Positions 11,725 through 23,480 are shown, counted from the first letter of the stretch. The stretch: 64,000 nucleotides of DNA from Mesodorylaimus sp. YZB2_4 (GCA_030248295.1 JASANH010000997.1:186001-250000), one strand, 5' to 3'. Made by a program: numbers and translations. Notes: generated by a model from the letters alone, not told the origin.

Positions 11725-13412
11725 TTATTCCAACTCGGCATCTTCTGATATCAGTCTCGGTTCCACTCCCATGGCCGCCGCCAATTCATCAGCACCACCA
11801 CGGCCACCAACGCCTTCCGCTTCTCTCGCTGCTCTAGCCAAACGCTAAAAACAAAAACCAGATGCCACGGCATGTTCAACCAAATTAGCTTTCACAGCCG
11901 AACCAGGACCACCCAAACCAAAAGACAAGTGTTAAAGAACCAAGACAACAATGAACCCCGATTTTCAGACCGCTCGTCCTACTACCGGAGCAGACATGTT
12001 GAAGTATCATGATACATTCAACAGATTACACGATCGCAATAAAGACCAACAGTGGTCAGCACTGTCAGTCTGAGTCAAATGATACAAGGCAGGTTGGTCC
12101 TGGTTTGGCAGCTGAGATGCAGGTTGGTCTTGGTTTAGTTAAATCTGATGTCGTTCCGAACAAAAAGCTAGCAAGCTTACCATTCCCGTAGCTGGCAATC
12201 GTTGCAACAACAGCGCGAACACCTGCGGCGGCAACGACTGCTGAAGAATTTGCAGCAGTTGCTGTGGTTGACCGCATAATGTGACCGCATTGCTCAAGTG
12301 GTCGATAGCATTTTCGTAATCGCCTGAACAATAAAAACTCGGACTTTAATGCTGATTGAGAAGCCAGCTTCAAAAAAGAAACAGTCTCGTTTCCGTCTGC
12401 TCCCATGGGGAATGTACTCCCATCAAACGTCCAGGCTTACAATCTTACCTTCAGCCAAGAGTTCTTCTCCTAACTGCACTTCTTGCAAGAAATACGCTTG
12501 CATTTGAGACGGATCGTTAAAATTCGGAAGCTAAAATATAAAATGCATGCACACTAAACCGAATACCGCTCAAACATATCTTTACCGGATTACTACGGCC
12601 ACGGCCTTGATCGCGTTTTTGCTGACGGGCTCGTGTCCGGCCTAGAAGAGGACAGAAAACCTGCAGGTTAACGCAGCAAAGAATGAGTGGCAGGCAAGAG
12701 CAGTCCGTTTCAAGAGACAATATGCTTTAAAGGAGCGGAGAGGTTGTACTGTCTAGGACTCAACGGACGACACCTACAGTACCAAGGCACGCCGGACAAG
12801 AAAGGCCTAAGGTTAGAGCAAGGTAGTTTTTGATAGCATAAGTCTATCCACGGTCAGGGCTAGCAAGAGATCAATTATATACTGTGGGTAGGCCATATGC
12901 AAGCACAGGGTACACATGAATGACCCTTACAAACTGCGGTCTGAGGTCACATCCCTGGGCACACCAGAGGATGCTTATTCCTGGCCTTTGCCGTAGCCTC
13001 AAAGCTTTTGACTGCGCAGTAAGTTACAGAACTTCTTTCACGGCTAGTCCGTACGAAATTTTCTTCTGACATCAAATTTAACCTTACTACACTTTGAATG
13101 CATCAATTATTTTATGTAGGCCCATGACAAAGCACGAATGCGACAGTGAAGCGCGGCCGCGTTTACCCACAAATCACATTTGAAGTGAAATATCTGATAC
13201 CAAACCAGTCCCAAGCCCCTCCCACTACCGTAATGTGATCAGCCCTTGCAATACTCCTGGCCTAGGTCCCGTATAACCTTACGCTCTTTCAGTTTCCTCC
13301 TGAAATCGGGATCGCTTCGTCTTTTCTGATCGAAATAGATGCAATAACCAATAAAGGCGGCTCCCAATGCGGCTCCAGTACCGACGGCGATCCACTGCGA
13401 CGTTGAAAGCAT
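11725..13412 (-). CDS. TOMM20: Mitochondrial import receptor subunit TOM20
   Basis: Outer-membrane receptor of the TOM complex that binds mitochondrial presequences. Five exons in transcript order: 13283-13412, 12586-12641, 12449-12530, 12181-12323, 11725-11844; GT-AG junctions, total 176 residues (human 145). A signal-anchor lies at about residues 8-27 and ends in GYCIYFDQKRRSDPDF, close to human GYCIYFDRKRRSDPNF. A basic linker follows (KLKER-RTRARQQKRDQ), then the receptor domain with QEVQLGEELLAEGDYENA and CGQPQQLLQILQQSLPP. The C-terminus is longer and Gly/Ala-rich but ends in the typical acidic tail (ISEDAELE). An in-frame ATG eight codons upstream (13436) is possible; the inner ATG gives the family-like N-terminus. 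Confidence 0.95.
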
Positions 13413-13900
13413 GGTTTTTGTTTTCCTATGGCTCAAGGATCAGGCACGAAAGACGTGAAGAAACTCATTTACTAAATTCGTAGCCAAACCGAAAAATCGG
13501 ATGGGCAAGATGGAGTGCGTACTCAAGCTAACAGATGCTTATGCTAGCGCGCGGGATTTCAAATTTTGTTTATTGCTTGCATTTATTCTTAATTCCGGGC
13601 AATTCTTGATTCTACGAATTCTCTGAAGGAATTAGTTTTTTTCATATGTTAAACTTTAAGAAATAGTGTCACTAGGATGAACCAGAAAGTGAAGTTCGTC
13701 TAACTGTGGGGTAACTGGGTCAACTTTCTCTCACCCTAAAAGGTAACATCACTCGAGCAATCTAGATCATCTCTTAGTCTACGACGCATGTTTCCTTTAC
13801 AATCGAGACACAGTTTCGTGACCTAAATGCACAGTCCAAAACCCCTATATAAGTCGTGTTGGGAAGGGATAGAGTCAGAGTTGTATTCAGTCCAGTGAGC
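13413..13900. other. Divergent promoter region of TOMM20 and collagen gene
   Basis: About 490 bp separating TOMM20 (-) from the cuticle collagen (+). It holds the collagen TATA box; no coding frame. Confidence 0.6.
13846..13853 (+). promoter_or_regulatory. TATA box of the collagen gene
   Basis: TATATAAG lies 48-55 bp upstream of the collagen ATG (13901), with an initiator-like TTCAGTCC at 13887-13894. Strong TATA boxes are common in highly expressed, stage-regulated cuticle collagen genes. Position and match are seen; use in vivo is inferred. Confidence 0.6.
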
Positions 13901-15509
13901 ATGGATTCCATTTTCCTTGCGGGTGGGAGTGAAATCGAGAAGAAACAAACGGCCAATGTCCGCGTGGCCACCGTATTCGCCACCTTGCTCAGTGTGGGGG
14001 CTTTGTTCGCCTGCTTCATCGTGGCTCCCATGATCTACAATGAAGTGCAGAGCATCTGGAGTGAAATCGATTTGGAAATGGAAGAATTCAAGGTCAGTGC
14101 CCGTCGTGCTGGTCCAAATGAGTGTCTGACTTCTACCCTGTTCCTTTAGATAATGTCAAACGAACTATGGTCTGACGTCATGGTCATCTCTGCTGGCAAA
14201 CGTTTCTCGAGACAGGCCGGAGGTGCTGGTGCCGGATATGGACCTTCTCCACCATCTCCGCCATCCGGTTATGGATCGACTGGTACTGAAGGAGCCAAAC
14301 AAGGCTGCCGTAAGTACAGAATGGCTGCAGCTAGGAGAAATGTTTGAGTTCGATAAACCTAAGCTGATTCATTTTGCAGAGTGCGATGCCAACAAGCAGT
14401 GCCCAGCAGGCCCACCCGGCCCACCTGGTGACCCAGGACCACCAGTAAGCCCCGAATGAATTTATTGAGTACCATTGACTGCTCAGAGTGTCGCTTCTGT
14501 TACAGGGCTTGGATGGCATTCCTGGCCAAGATGGTAAGCCCGGTGTGGATGCCAAGGATGGCGAAGTTGTCAAGTCGAAGGTGATGTGCAACAAATGCCC
14601 GCCAGGTCCGCCTGGTCCACCTGGCTTGGCAGGTCCACCAGGCGCGCAAGGCATGAAAGGCTCCGACGGTCGTCCTGGTATGCCTGGCAGTGATGGTCAG
14701 CCAGGCCCACCTGGAGAAATGGGCCCACCTGGACCTCCGGGTCCAGATGGAAAACCAGGTACGTGCTGATTCTTACTGTTTCTTTCCGTTCTCCATTAAG
14801 ATTTTTCAAATCACCTTGTTTTTAGGTCCGAAAGGGCCACCAGGCAACCCTACTGATCAGATCAAAGGTGTCAAAGGACCCAAAGGCCCACCAGGACCGC
14901 AAGGACCCCCTGGTGACAAAGGCCCCGATGGCAAGCCCGCCGACAAAGGCGCAGATGGAGAGCCCGGAGGACTCGGACCGCCTGGTCCGAAGGGCAACGA
15001 TGGCAACCAAGGTGACAATCTTGACATTCAACGCAGAAAGCAGACATAAAAACTAGATCCTTTTAGGGGAGCCTGGACCGATTGGTGAGCCTGGCGGGCC
15101 AGGATCCGACGCTCAATATTGCCCATGTCCAGGAAGAACGCAACCTGGTGGAATCAGTGGCGGTGGATTTGGTGGCGATAGCGGAAATGCCGTGGCTGGA
15201 GCCGGTGCTGGTGCTGCAGCTGGCGCAGGTGTTGGTGCTGCTGGTGCTGCTGTAGCTGCGGCTGGAGCTGGTGCTGGTGGCGTTCAAGCTCCAGCTGCAG
15301 CAGCTGGAGGGGGTGAGGCGGCACCAGGAGCGCAGCCTGCGTCTATTCCACATCCGCCAGCTCAAGTTCCACCACCACCACAGCCTCCAGGACCGGGAGC
15401 TGGCGCTGGTGCTGGTGGTGCACCTGCTGGAGGCGCCGCGCCTGCAGGAGGGGCTGCCCCCGCTGGAGCGGTGTATCCTGCTGCCCGTCAAAAGAAACGG
15501 CAGCACTAG
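13901..15509 (+). CDS. Nematode cuticle collagen with Ala/Gly/Pro-rich C-terminal tail
   Basis: Secreted structural collagen of the cuticle. Six exons: 13901-14092, 14150-14309, 14380-14444, 14506-14758, 14826-15011, 15067-15509; in frame, 432 residues. The N-terminus is a nematode cuticle collagen domain: a hydrophobic segment (about 22-45) followed by [19 protein letters not shown] and ELWSDV. Short Gly-X-Y runs begin after [16 protein letters not shown], are interrupted by a linker with CNKC, and resume over about 60-residue blocks. The triple-helical part ends near [16 protein letters not shown]. About 130 further residues are not collagenous: alternating Ala/Gly like elastin or silk, then PPPPQPPG, then more Gly/Ala and a basic end RQKKRQH. 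The usual nematode collagen is about 300 residues with a short tail, so this tail is unusual. Most introns are 49-72 nt. Confidence 0.93.
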
Positions 15510-15961
15510 AAGAAAAGCTGATAAAAAAACTAAGCTGAGCGTAAAGTTATGTGATATCATTTCTATCGCTTATTATGAACTATTTTTGCCCTATTTTCCA
15601 CTTGTGTTCCTTTACTTCCCTGTTAAAATTTTTCCTAAATGCACTTTACTACTTACTGCGTCACAGCTGATGTTTGATGATCACCAGACCAAAATATGTA
15701 AGCCAGACGAACAAAGAGCTTCTTCACAGAGGCATATATGTAAGCTGGACACATTATCTCGCTACAAACATCTCCAATTAAAGTCACATTCAAATTTCGC
15801 GCAATTTTTACTTGCTTGTTACGTTTTTGACTGCTTACGCCAGTTAATCACGTCTATTCTTTCGTTGCAGTCCTGTTCGGCGATTGCGTGGCAAAACAAA
15901 AGTTCGACAGAAATCGAAAAAGTTCGAAAATTTAGATCTAGGTTGATTATTTTCGATAAAA
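15510..15961. other. Intergenic between collagen and SRP68
   Basis: About 450 bp with the collagen 3' UTR and SRP68 promoter. The open frame across it is a read-through of the collagen exon in another frame and has no support. Confidence 0.6.
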
Positions 15962-18900
15962 ATGGCAGCGCCAGTCGCTTCCGAAGAAGTCCTTTTATTT
16001 TCGACATTGAGTATTTTGCAGTTAATTAAAGAAGCACAACAGCAACACGGCCTCCGTCATGGAGATTATCAGCGCTATCGGTTTGTATTTCCGTGTTTGC
16101 GTTTCTGGAATAGTTTTGATGATATTGAAAATATGTCCGCAGGGGGTATTGCGCCAGGAGGCTGCGTCGGATTCGAAAATCGCTTCATTTTACAAACGTA
16201 CAGAAGCACAAGAGCACGTTTCAACCGAAGACGGTCAACACCGATGTTGCTGCCAATGATCTAAGGTAGTCATATGCTATGCATGGTTTGCGCACAGATT
16301 TGAAACACAGGCGCTTACGTACTGTAAACTGATCGCAGAAGCGCGCTCGAATCTATGCTTTTCTATTTTGCAGCTCATGATAATTTTATGATTTCCGCGA
16401 AAGCGATACGCTGTCGTCATCCACTTATGTGCAAAGTTACTTGCACAGCTGCCTTGAAAATATACAGGGCTTCTTTGACGCTTTTTTAAGGGGATTTACT
16501 CTTGCTAAAGATTCAAAGCATCGGTCGGAATGATATGATATCAAACTAATACTTGCTGTGTTATTTTTAGATTCTTAATGCTACCGTTATTCGAAGCTGA
16601 ACGTTGTTGGGCTTACGCCATGCAGTTGAAACAAGAAGCCAATACGGAACCGCGAAAGCGATACGCTGTCGTCAATAAGTTAAAAAGGGTATCGCGCGTT
16701 TCTCAGCTCAATCTGCCCGTTCTGAAATGCTGTGTCTTTTTTACATTCAGGCTGTGTATCATACTCAGACGTTGGAGAATATTTGCAAATCGGTGGATAA
16801 GTTTGACGCGCCGACGAAGCTAGAAACTCAAGCCTACAATGCTTGGTTGCACGGGTGTTTGAATTTTGAGTTAAAACAGTGGGCGAAAGCGATGGAGTAT
16901 TTGAACACTTCTAAGTAAGCTGCAGTTTTTGTTAGTGCATCATATTCATTCTGGGTTGTAGTCACTTGTAAAGCTGTCACATTGCGTGTATTGGAGACCT
17001 GTTCCCCCCCCCCCCCCCCCCAAATGTCCAATGCTAAGGTCTTTAGTTGCTAGTGGGATTATGTATTTGTTGTAAAATTAAACTCTTCGTAGGAAAATTT
17101 ATGAAAATTTATCGACGTTGGTCAGCAATAGCGGTGATCAGGCCAATTTGGTCGACGTATATCATCAGCGTTGTCAAGAAATGACACCGCAGTTGCGATA
17201 CTGCGCATTCAGCGTTGGAGACGAATCTGCTGGTACAGTCGACGATCTTATTCGAATGAAAACTGAAATGCAGACAGGCGGCGAGCAGCAAGAAAATTTG
17301 CTGATCACATCGGATCTAGACGTAAGAAACATTAGTTTACTACCCCGTGTTTTCCAATGGAAACATAATTTTTCAGAAACTCATCGCCGAAGCTCGTCAA
17401 AGACAAGCAGCAACTGCTGCTCAAAAGATGGCCTTCGAAGTAGTTTGGTGCAGTCATAAAATAGCGACCGATAAGCCGGCTAAAGTGCAATCATTTATTT
17501 CGAGTCTGCAGCAGTTCGACGCTCAACTAAAACAGGCTGGAAACATGGACGCTAAGGTACGAGCGGGCATGGTCCGTATTGTTCGCCATAATGTCTCATT
17601 CTTTCCTTTCCTGCTGTTTTCGAGATGTCATACTGCGTGGCTGGGTTCTTATGTATTCCATCGCCTCATTTTTTCAGGTCGCATTGTACGAACGCTTATT
17701 GATTGACTGTCGCGACGCTATACAAGCCGTGAGGGACGACGCTAAATCAGAGGTAACCTTATTCTCAATGTCTTTGCTTCGTCGAATTAAATACAAAGAT
17801 GCTTTTGTTTCAGAATTTAAAAACAAAACGTGGCGGTGTTGACGATTCTGTTATCGATGGACCACCCGCAGTTCAAGCGAATGATAATCAACCATTTAGT
17901 CCCGCGCAGCTGCTTCATTCCTATTTGGTTTACGTCCGCTTGTCAAAAACGATCGATCGTTATTTACTAATGATCGACCAGCTTCGATCAGGTTCCTTAG
18001 CGAACGGCGATGATTCGCAAAAATTGCTGGCGGAGTCTTCGAACGATTCGAATCAATATGGGAAACAGAAAAGCAAGAAAAAGAAGCAGAAGGAGGATCT
18101 AGCCGCTGCTCAACAGAATACGCAAGGTGAGAAATCGAAAGCCAAGCCGCTGGATCTAGTTCGTTTGTACGACACGGTGTTGCAGGTATGACGATTCGAT
18201 TTTGGCATTACTGATTTTGCGAAATGCTTTTTCTTATTTAGAATTTGTCAGATATCGCCGCCTTACCTGGCGTTCAAAATGACCAAAAGTTTTTGAACGA
18301 AATTGATGCGAAATCGACGTACTTCCGCGCCTTTAGGTAAGAATTTTTCTAGTGCATTGCGAGGAACCTCGCGCACGGGTCTTGCGTTTAGGTGCTATTG
18401 TGTCGCGCAGTCTTTCGGACAACAGAAGAAATGGCGAGAGGCGTTGGCACTGTACGATCGTGCGGTGGATTACGCTCAGAAAGCCAAACAGGCTTTAAAA
18501 AAAGTCAAGATTTTCGATGAGAATGGTCATGTAAGAGGACACTGTTCTTGCTTAATATCTGTTGTCGCTTCCTTACCTATGTATATTTTGGATTTCAGGT
18601 TTCGGAACCAGCTTTAGAAGAGTTGTGCAGTGTAGTGAATGCGGCGAAATACTGTGCTCATGCCAACAGCGTATTGGAGGCGAGTCCGGGTGCCATGGAA
18701 ACGAATGTTACGCCAGCTGATGCTAGCGATGGCAGGGTACGAGTATACTCATGTTTATTGCATGTTTTAATTAATTCACGTTATTTTATGAATCACGTTT
18801 GTTATCTGACCTGAAAGTCATGAGGTACCTGATTATATTTTAGCCTATATTGGAGTCGTTGGATGTTTTCCGTCGTATCAACCCGTCAGATTTGACTCCT

Positions 18901-19128
18901 GCCAAGCTGGCCATTACGAATCCCCCCGTCTCGCTGGTGCGACTTCCACCAGATTTTCAAGCCATGCCTTGCAAACCCATGTTCTTCGATCTGGCATTAA
19001 ATCATGTACAATTCCCGTCCTTGGAAGAAAAGCTGGTGGAAGAAGGCGGCGGACGATCGGCTGGTAAAGGGGCTGAGGGTGGCGGTCTGACAGGAATCAT
19101 GAAAGGGTGGCTTTGGGGGAAGAAGTGA
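15962..19128 (+). CDS. SRP68: Signal recognition particle subunit SRP68
   Basis: SRP68 binds 7SL RNA and SRP72 in the particle that targets nascent secretory proteins to the ER. Twelve exons: 15962-16080, 16143-16265, 16571-16688, 16751-16914, 17093-17321, 17377-17556, 17678-17752, 17814-18185, 18242-18336, 18392-18530, 18599-18736, 18844-19128; 678 residues in frame (human 627). The RNA-binding N-terminus carries IKEAQQQHGLRHGDYQRYR, the Arg-rich YCARRLRRIRKSLHF and AMQLKQEANTEPRKRY, all nearly as in human. TPR-like helices follow. A Lys-rich insert lies near residue 440 (KQKSKKKKQKEDL). The C-terminal SRP72-binding end includes CKPMFFDLALNHVQFPSLE and GLTGIMKGWLWGKK. A 25-bp copy of exon 3 sequence lies in intron 2. 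Confidence 0.96.
16395..16419 (+). repeat. 25-bp copy of SRP68 exon 3 sequence inside intron 2
   Basis: Positions 16395-16419 are identical to 16650-16674, which encode PRKRYAVV in exon 3. The flanks do not match clearly, so this is a short isolated direct repeat 255 bp upstream of its source. Confidence 0.85.
17004..17021 (+). repeat. Mononucleotide C tract (18 C)
   Basis: Uninterrupted run of eighteen C in SRP68 intron 4 (16915-17092). Confidence 0.98.
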
Positions 19129-19388
19129 TCGCTGTACTGTATGTGACAGTGAGGGTGTGATGAGTGGTAAATGTTCCTATGCGCGTTTGGTGAAAGGGAT
19201 AATTAACGCGTCTTCAGATGATTATTGGCAGCGTTTCTGTTCTCTGCCTAGTCTCTGTGCGAAATGTTTATTAGGGAAATGAGCGTTTTGCGTTTTTGTT
19301 GAAAGATGTTTGAGATGGGCATCATTATTGATGAGCCTGTTTTGTGCAAACGAGGTGGGTGGCGGAGAATTTTGTTCTGGTTTTTCTA

Positions 19389-19394
19389 AATAAA
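19389..19394 (+). terminator. Possible SRP68 polyadenylation signal
   Basis: AATAAA about 260 bp after the SRP68 stop codon on the coding strand. Position fits a 3' UTR end; no other canonical signal is closer. Confidence 0.4.
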
Positions 19395-19658
19395 AGTGAT
19401 AAAAATGGGGTGTTTGGATGTTCCGCAGTAGCATCGTTGAAAGAGGGAATACGGACAAGAAATGCGAGACGCTAGACTTTGTCCACAGAGTCACCATGCA
19501 CCGATATGTGCCGACAACGTAAGAAGCAGTGGGGGCTCGGATGTCCGGCCTTAGTTTCGCTAATGAGGATGGCCTGGGTGATTCTGTGGCCGCAGTCTTG
19601 CCGATATTATTGTGCGTCGATGTTGGTTAGGTGACCTGTTCAGGCAAGGACTGCGAGT

Positions 19659-20667
19659 ATGGCACGTGACACGGCAGTGTTGGTGGTCGTGGTACTGGGT
19701 AAGTAAGTGGGCTGTGGAAGAGTGAGAAACCTTATTCTTACTGCGAGTCATAGTGACCAGTGACCGGTGAGGAGAAGGGGATACACGGCGTTATTTGCAG
19801 TGTGTGCAGTCATTCAAGCATTGGCTGAATCAGACGAACAGACCTTTACTGAAATTACGAGGAAGCTGCGTTCAACTCCTGGCGCCTCAAAGTACTACAA
19901 TGTCGGGCTGTCGGCACCCCAAGTCAGTGTCCTTGCTGTGCCGCCATCTATTTCCTATGTGCTTCAAAGTTTCAGACGCGAAGTGATAAATCTAGATCAC
20001 GACTAATTTTAACCGAGAACATTTGCCCGAGCCTACCCGAGTGGAAGAACTTCAGCAAAGCATTGACGGCAGATGGGTCCGAGGTCACGGTTATACAAGG
20101 GATGTTTGGATGGGCGTACCAGTGGTTCTATACAGTTCAATGTTCACCCATGACCGAGAACCGCACGTGCCAGTGGATTGATGAGAAGTGAGTATGGCCA
20201 AGTTATCTTTGGCAGACCCCAGGCACTAACGGAGCCAATGGTCTTCGAATCATGGGTATTTGACTTTGCCCACTTGCTCGCAGGCGATAACGTGCGTGGG
20301 AGATTTGGCCGGAAGGTTCTGATGTGGGAGTGTTTGTCACCAGTGCTTTGCTTATGCTTGCTGAAGCATAAGAAGGTAGACTTCCTGTTGACTTTCCAAC
20401 CTCTCAGGCCCGAATAGGCCGTCAGTCACACGCGTGTGATCAGAAAATTGTTGCAGACAAGCACCGAGAACGGCGTGTGTGACGGGCTATAACTTGGTCC
20501 CAGCCATCGTGAAAATAGACGAAATGGACAAGAACGGACAAGAGCAGTCGTCGTTCGATTGGCGCATGATACGCATTCCGGGCCGTTGCGGCTGCTATCG
20601 CGTTCGTTCATCCCTCTCGAGTCAATCGCCAGGTCTATTTGCCATGAAACTATCGGCACTGAAATAA
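19659..20667 (+). CDS. Neurotrophin-like (NGF/BDNF-type) secreted cystine-knot ligand
   Basis: Four exons: 19659-19698, 19801-19922, 19976-20187, 20457-20667; frame kept, 194 residues. Residues 1-22 form a signal peptide (Val-rich core, ending near VCAVIQALA). A short pro-region ends in a basic cluster (KSRSR, residues 59-63) just before the domain. The mature domain has six Cys at about 71, 110, 119, 132, 169 and 171: C-x38-C-x8-C-x12-C-x36-C-x-C. It matches vertebrate neurotrophins in order: CPSLPEW (BDNF CDSISEW), a loop with DGSEVTVI, YQWFYTVQCSPM (BDNF KQYFYETKCNPM), then WRMIRIPGRCGC (WRFIRIDTSCVC). Spaetzle is the related alternative, but it lacks the WRxIRI strand. Neurotrophins signal through Trk and p75 receptors; no receptor is in the window. 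The stop overlaps an AATAAA. The loop before WRMIRI is about nine residues longer than in NGF. Confidence 0.82.
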
Positions 20668-20668
20668 A
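20663..20668 (+). terminator. AATAAA overlapping the neurotrophin-like stop codon
   Basis: The hexamer spans the TAA stop (20665-20667). If used, the 3' UTR would be very short. Confidence 0.35.
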
Positions 20669-21446
20669 ATTTTACGGTGAACATGATTGGTAATTGAGTA
20701 AGAAAAGTGGTGACGTGACATCCGGTCTTTTGTTCCTACTTGTGTTGAGAATGTATTTTCACGGACCCAACTCACATTGCTTTTACGCTTTAGAGACTTC
20801 AATGAATACATATTGCCTGATGACGTAAGCTAGACGAGACCCAGGGGAAACTAAACGCAACTATTTACGCCAATAGCCCGGAAACGAAGAAATGCACTGA
20901 CTGGCGCCCTCCACCGCCCCTTCATTTATTCTCCACAGTAAGACTTCCAGAGCATTTTAATCAAAGATCGGAGGTACATGGCGCAGATGGATCCATACAG
21001 CACGTTTTCATGAAGGATTCATTCCCATATTCATGAGTTCCATGTACTACTCGTTCACCCCATACGCTTTGGTCAGAATTAATTCGTGCTGTGTATACGC
21101 CCCATCATATCAAAATACTTCGATACCAGTAATCGGCACGTTGTACTTCTACAGCCTCCTTTGTAGAATGAATTAGCGGGTGGGGTCATGCTTCCGTCCG
21201 CTCGTTTAGACAGTTCTGAAATAAAAAACGCTGGAATACAGCGAGCTGAGGATGGAGAGCCAAACGTAAGGATATGCCACAAGTCTTGAACGATGATAAG
21301 AGAGTGCAAGGGATGCCACTTATCACTTCTCAGTTGCTTGCTGCAGCCCCGACAGTGGTGACTGACTGAACAGCAAGTGCACCACCAGCACGTACCTTGC
21401 GGCACTTCCATCTCCGATTCGCTCAGTTGGATCTGCGGGACATGGC
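20668..21446. other. Intergenic, nothing firm recognised
   Basis: About 780 bp between the neurotrophin-like gene (+) and the possible secreted-protein gene (-). A minus-strand frame with several Cys (down to 21079) is open but has no start, splice or similarity support. Confidence 0.5.
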
Positions 21447-21958
21447 TCATGAACTGAAAATACCGACTCCAGCACGCTGTTGATCGACACGAATACCACG
21501 ATGAACGCTCAATATCTTTCGGGATCCTGCCCAAAGAATCTGAAGCGAAAAATAGTCTTCAGTGTGTGGTCACCGGACAGTGAAAGCGTTAAAAGTCGTC
21601 CCCTAAACAAAGGAATTAGCTTTTCCTACTCCCCCTCTAACCTCTCAGTACACACGGCATGGGCCATGCGATCTGATAGCTGATTCCACACTTACAGTAG
21701 GTCGGCTTTGACTTGCGGCAACCCGAGAGGCGACCCGACCGACAGAAGACTCTGGAAGACCCATAAGTCGAGTCGGATATTGAATAAAAGCTGCAGGGTC
21801 ATTTAAGCCATATCAGCAGTCCCCCGCTAGGAAACCACATCATACTTTTACAAATTCCAAAAAAGGATCGTACCTGCCGTTCCACTGATTGTGGTAGGCG
21901 AAATTATGAAAAGGGTACAGAAGACTGCGAACAGACTGACCGACAGTTTGCAGGTCAT
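21447..21958 (-). CDS. Possible small secreted protein, unrecognised
   Basis: Gene model from signals only; I do not recognise the protein. Exons in transcript order: 21874-21958, 21696-21790, 21447-21539; GT-AG junctions, 90 residues in frame. The first exon encodes a classic signal peptide (MTCKLSVSLFAVFCTLFII then SPTTISGTA). The predicted mature part is about 62 residues, basic, without Cys, with single and paired basic sites (GSRK, HRGIR, QQR). It could be a peptide precursor or a lineage-specific secreted protein. The second donor (ACT|GTAAGTG) and third acceptor (TTCGCTTCAG) are good; the first donor (GCAG|GTACGA) is acceptable. Because each exon is short, chance openness is a real possibility. 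Confidence 0.35.
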
Positions 21959-23441
21959 GACCGTCGTGTAGGAATATGAGCATAAGACAGTTGAGGGAGG
22001 GAAGGAGGCGCACGGCTGTTGCCAGGCTCAACTGATGACGTAGCCGGCGACTGGTCGATTGCGGGCTAAGTACTCTCACAAACGATCCGGGCTTGATTGA
22101 AAACCGAGAGTCTAAGATTTAATTCGGCTACCTCAGTTCTCAATTCGATTAGGCTTTTTTGTGGGCACCGGAGTCAATTTTCCTTTAAAAACCATGCGAA
22201 AATGTATCGATGCCACTTTGCTGACGCATAAAGGTCGGAAACGCTCTTATTATGCGCCCTATCAAGCGAACAATGTGATTTCAACTCTTCGCTGTAGTCT
22301 TAGCCACCAATTTGAACTAGCGTACCAGAAAAGGCTGAACAACATTGTCCAGCGTAGGTATTAGCTCTTGACACACAAAGTACCACCCATAGGTCTCCTC
22401 GTGGGCGGCTTCAGTGGGGTATCAGGAAGCAATTAAGCAAGGCGTAGCTTTGCTGCGCTCACCTGCTGACATGCTTTTTACTCCGTTCTATTTATTGACA
22501 CGTATTTTCTTTCTCGCAATCAGCTTTTATAATTAGCAACACTGGGAGAACATATCGCGTTGGCACCGAACTCAGGGCCGCCCAACTCCCACTAATTTTC
22601 AAATTGCCAACAATTATTTACTGCGGAGGCTGACAGAGTGCCAAGTGCAGGCACACTCATCTTGCGTCTCTTGAAAAACATTAGATAAGAGTTGCGATTG
22701 CAGTATGTGCTCGTCCCTTCGCAAAAAAATTAGCACCAGTGACTTCCTGTCAACAGTGTGGATGACACTAAAATAATCAAAGCCTGTTTGCTTCTTTGCA
22801 GTTCACCTGAGCACAAATCGAGAGCTCATTATTTTAAGTTACTTCCGTGTCGCAATTTTTTCCGATGCCTGTTAAGAGTAAAACTATATATTTCATTTCA
22901 TCTTCCAAATCTGACCTGACCGCTTACCCTCAACATATTGTACTCCACTCATTCACGTACTGTAGCGCTGAAGGGGCAAACTAATCGTAAGAATTATTTC
23001 ATGCGATAAAATGGTCACTTGAATGCTCGAAAAAACCCTACCGCTTACATAATAACTGGAGGAGCGAGAAAGGCGAAACAAATAAAGACGGGATTTAAAA
23101 TTGGTCTGTGTGGCTCGACTGCTAGCTTTTCATGTTAGCTTTTTTAGCCGAATGTAAATTCTAAAGATAAGTAAACACAGAATAATGACATACTGTTCGT
23201 ATACATAGCACGATACGTGCTTGGTGCGTGGGTGACAAGCGCATAGGTATAGGTGATAAGAATGAATGACGTTCCAACGAAGAGGGTCAGCCTAGTACGT
23301 AAGTATGCAGTAGATATCGTGTGTCGTACAACTGCTGTAATTGCTAGTGTCTTCCTGGTCCTGTCGTACCTACTATCGCAGAGTTCACTGCGCATAAGTC
23401 TGCCGATCTTTGAAGCTTTAAGGAAATACTCGCACACACAC

Positions 23442-23480
<39 letters not shown>

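Noticed and set aside
15063-15560. 165-residue Ser/Arg-rich minus-strand frame
   Set aside because: Antisense of the Ala/Gly/Pro codons of the collagen tail; a product of the repeat, not a gene.
21079-21534. Cys-rich 151-codon minus-strand frame
   Set aside because: No ATG-linked signal peptide, no domain, and it overlaps a better spliced model in another frame.
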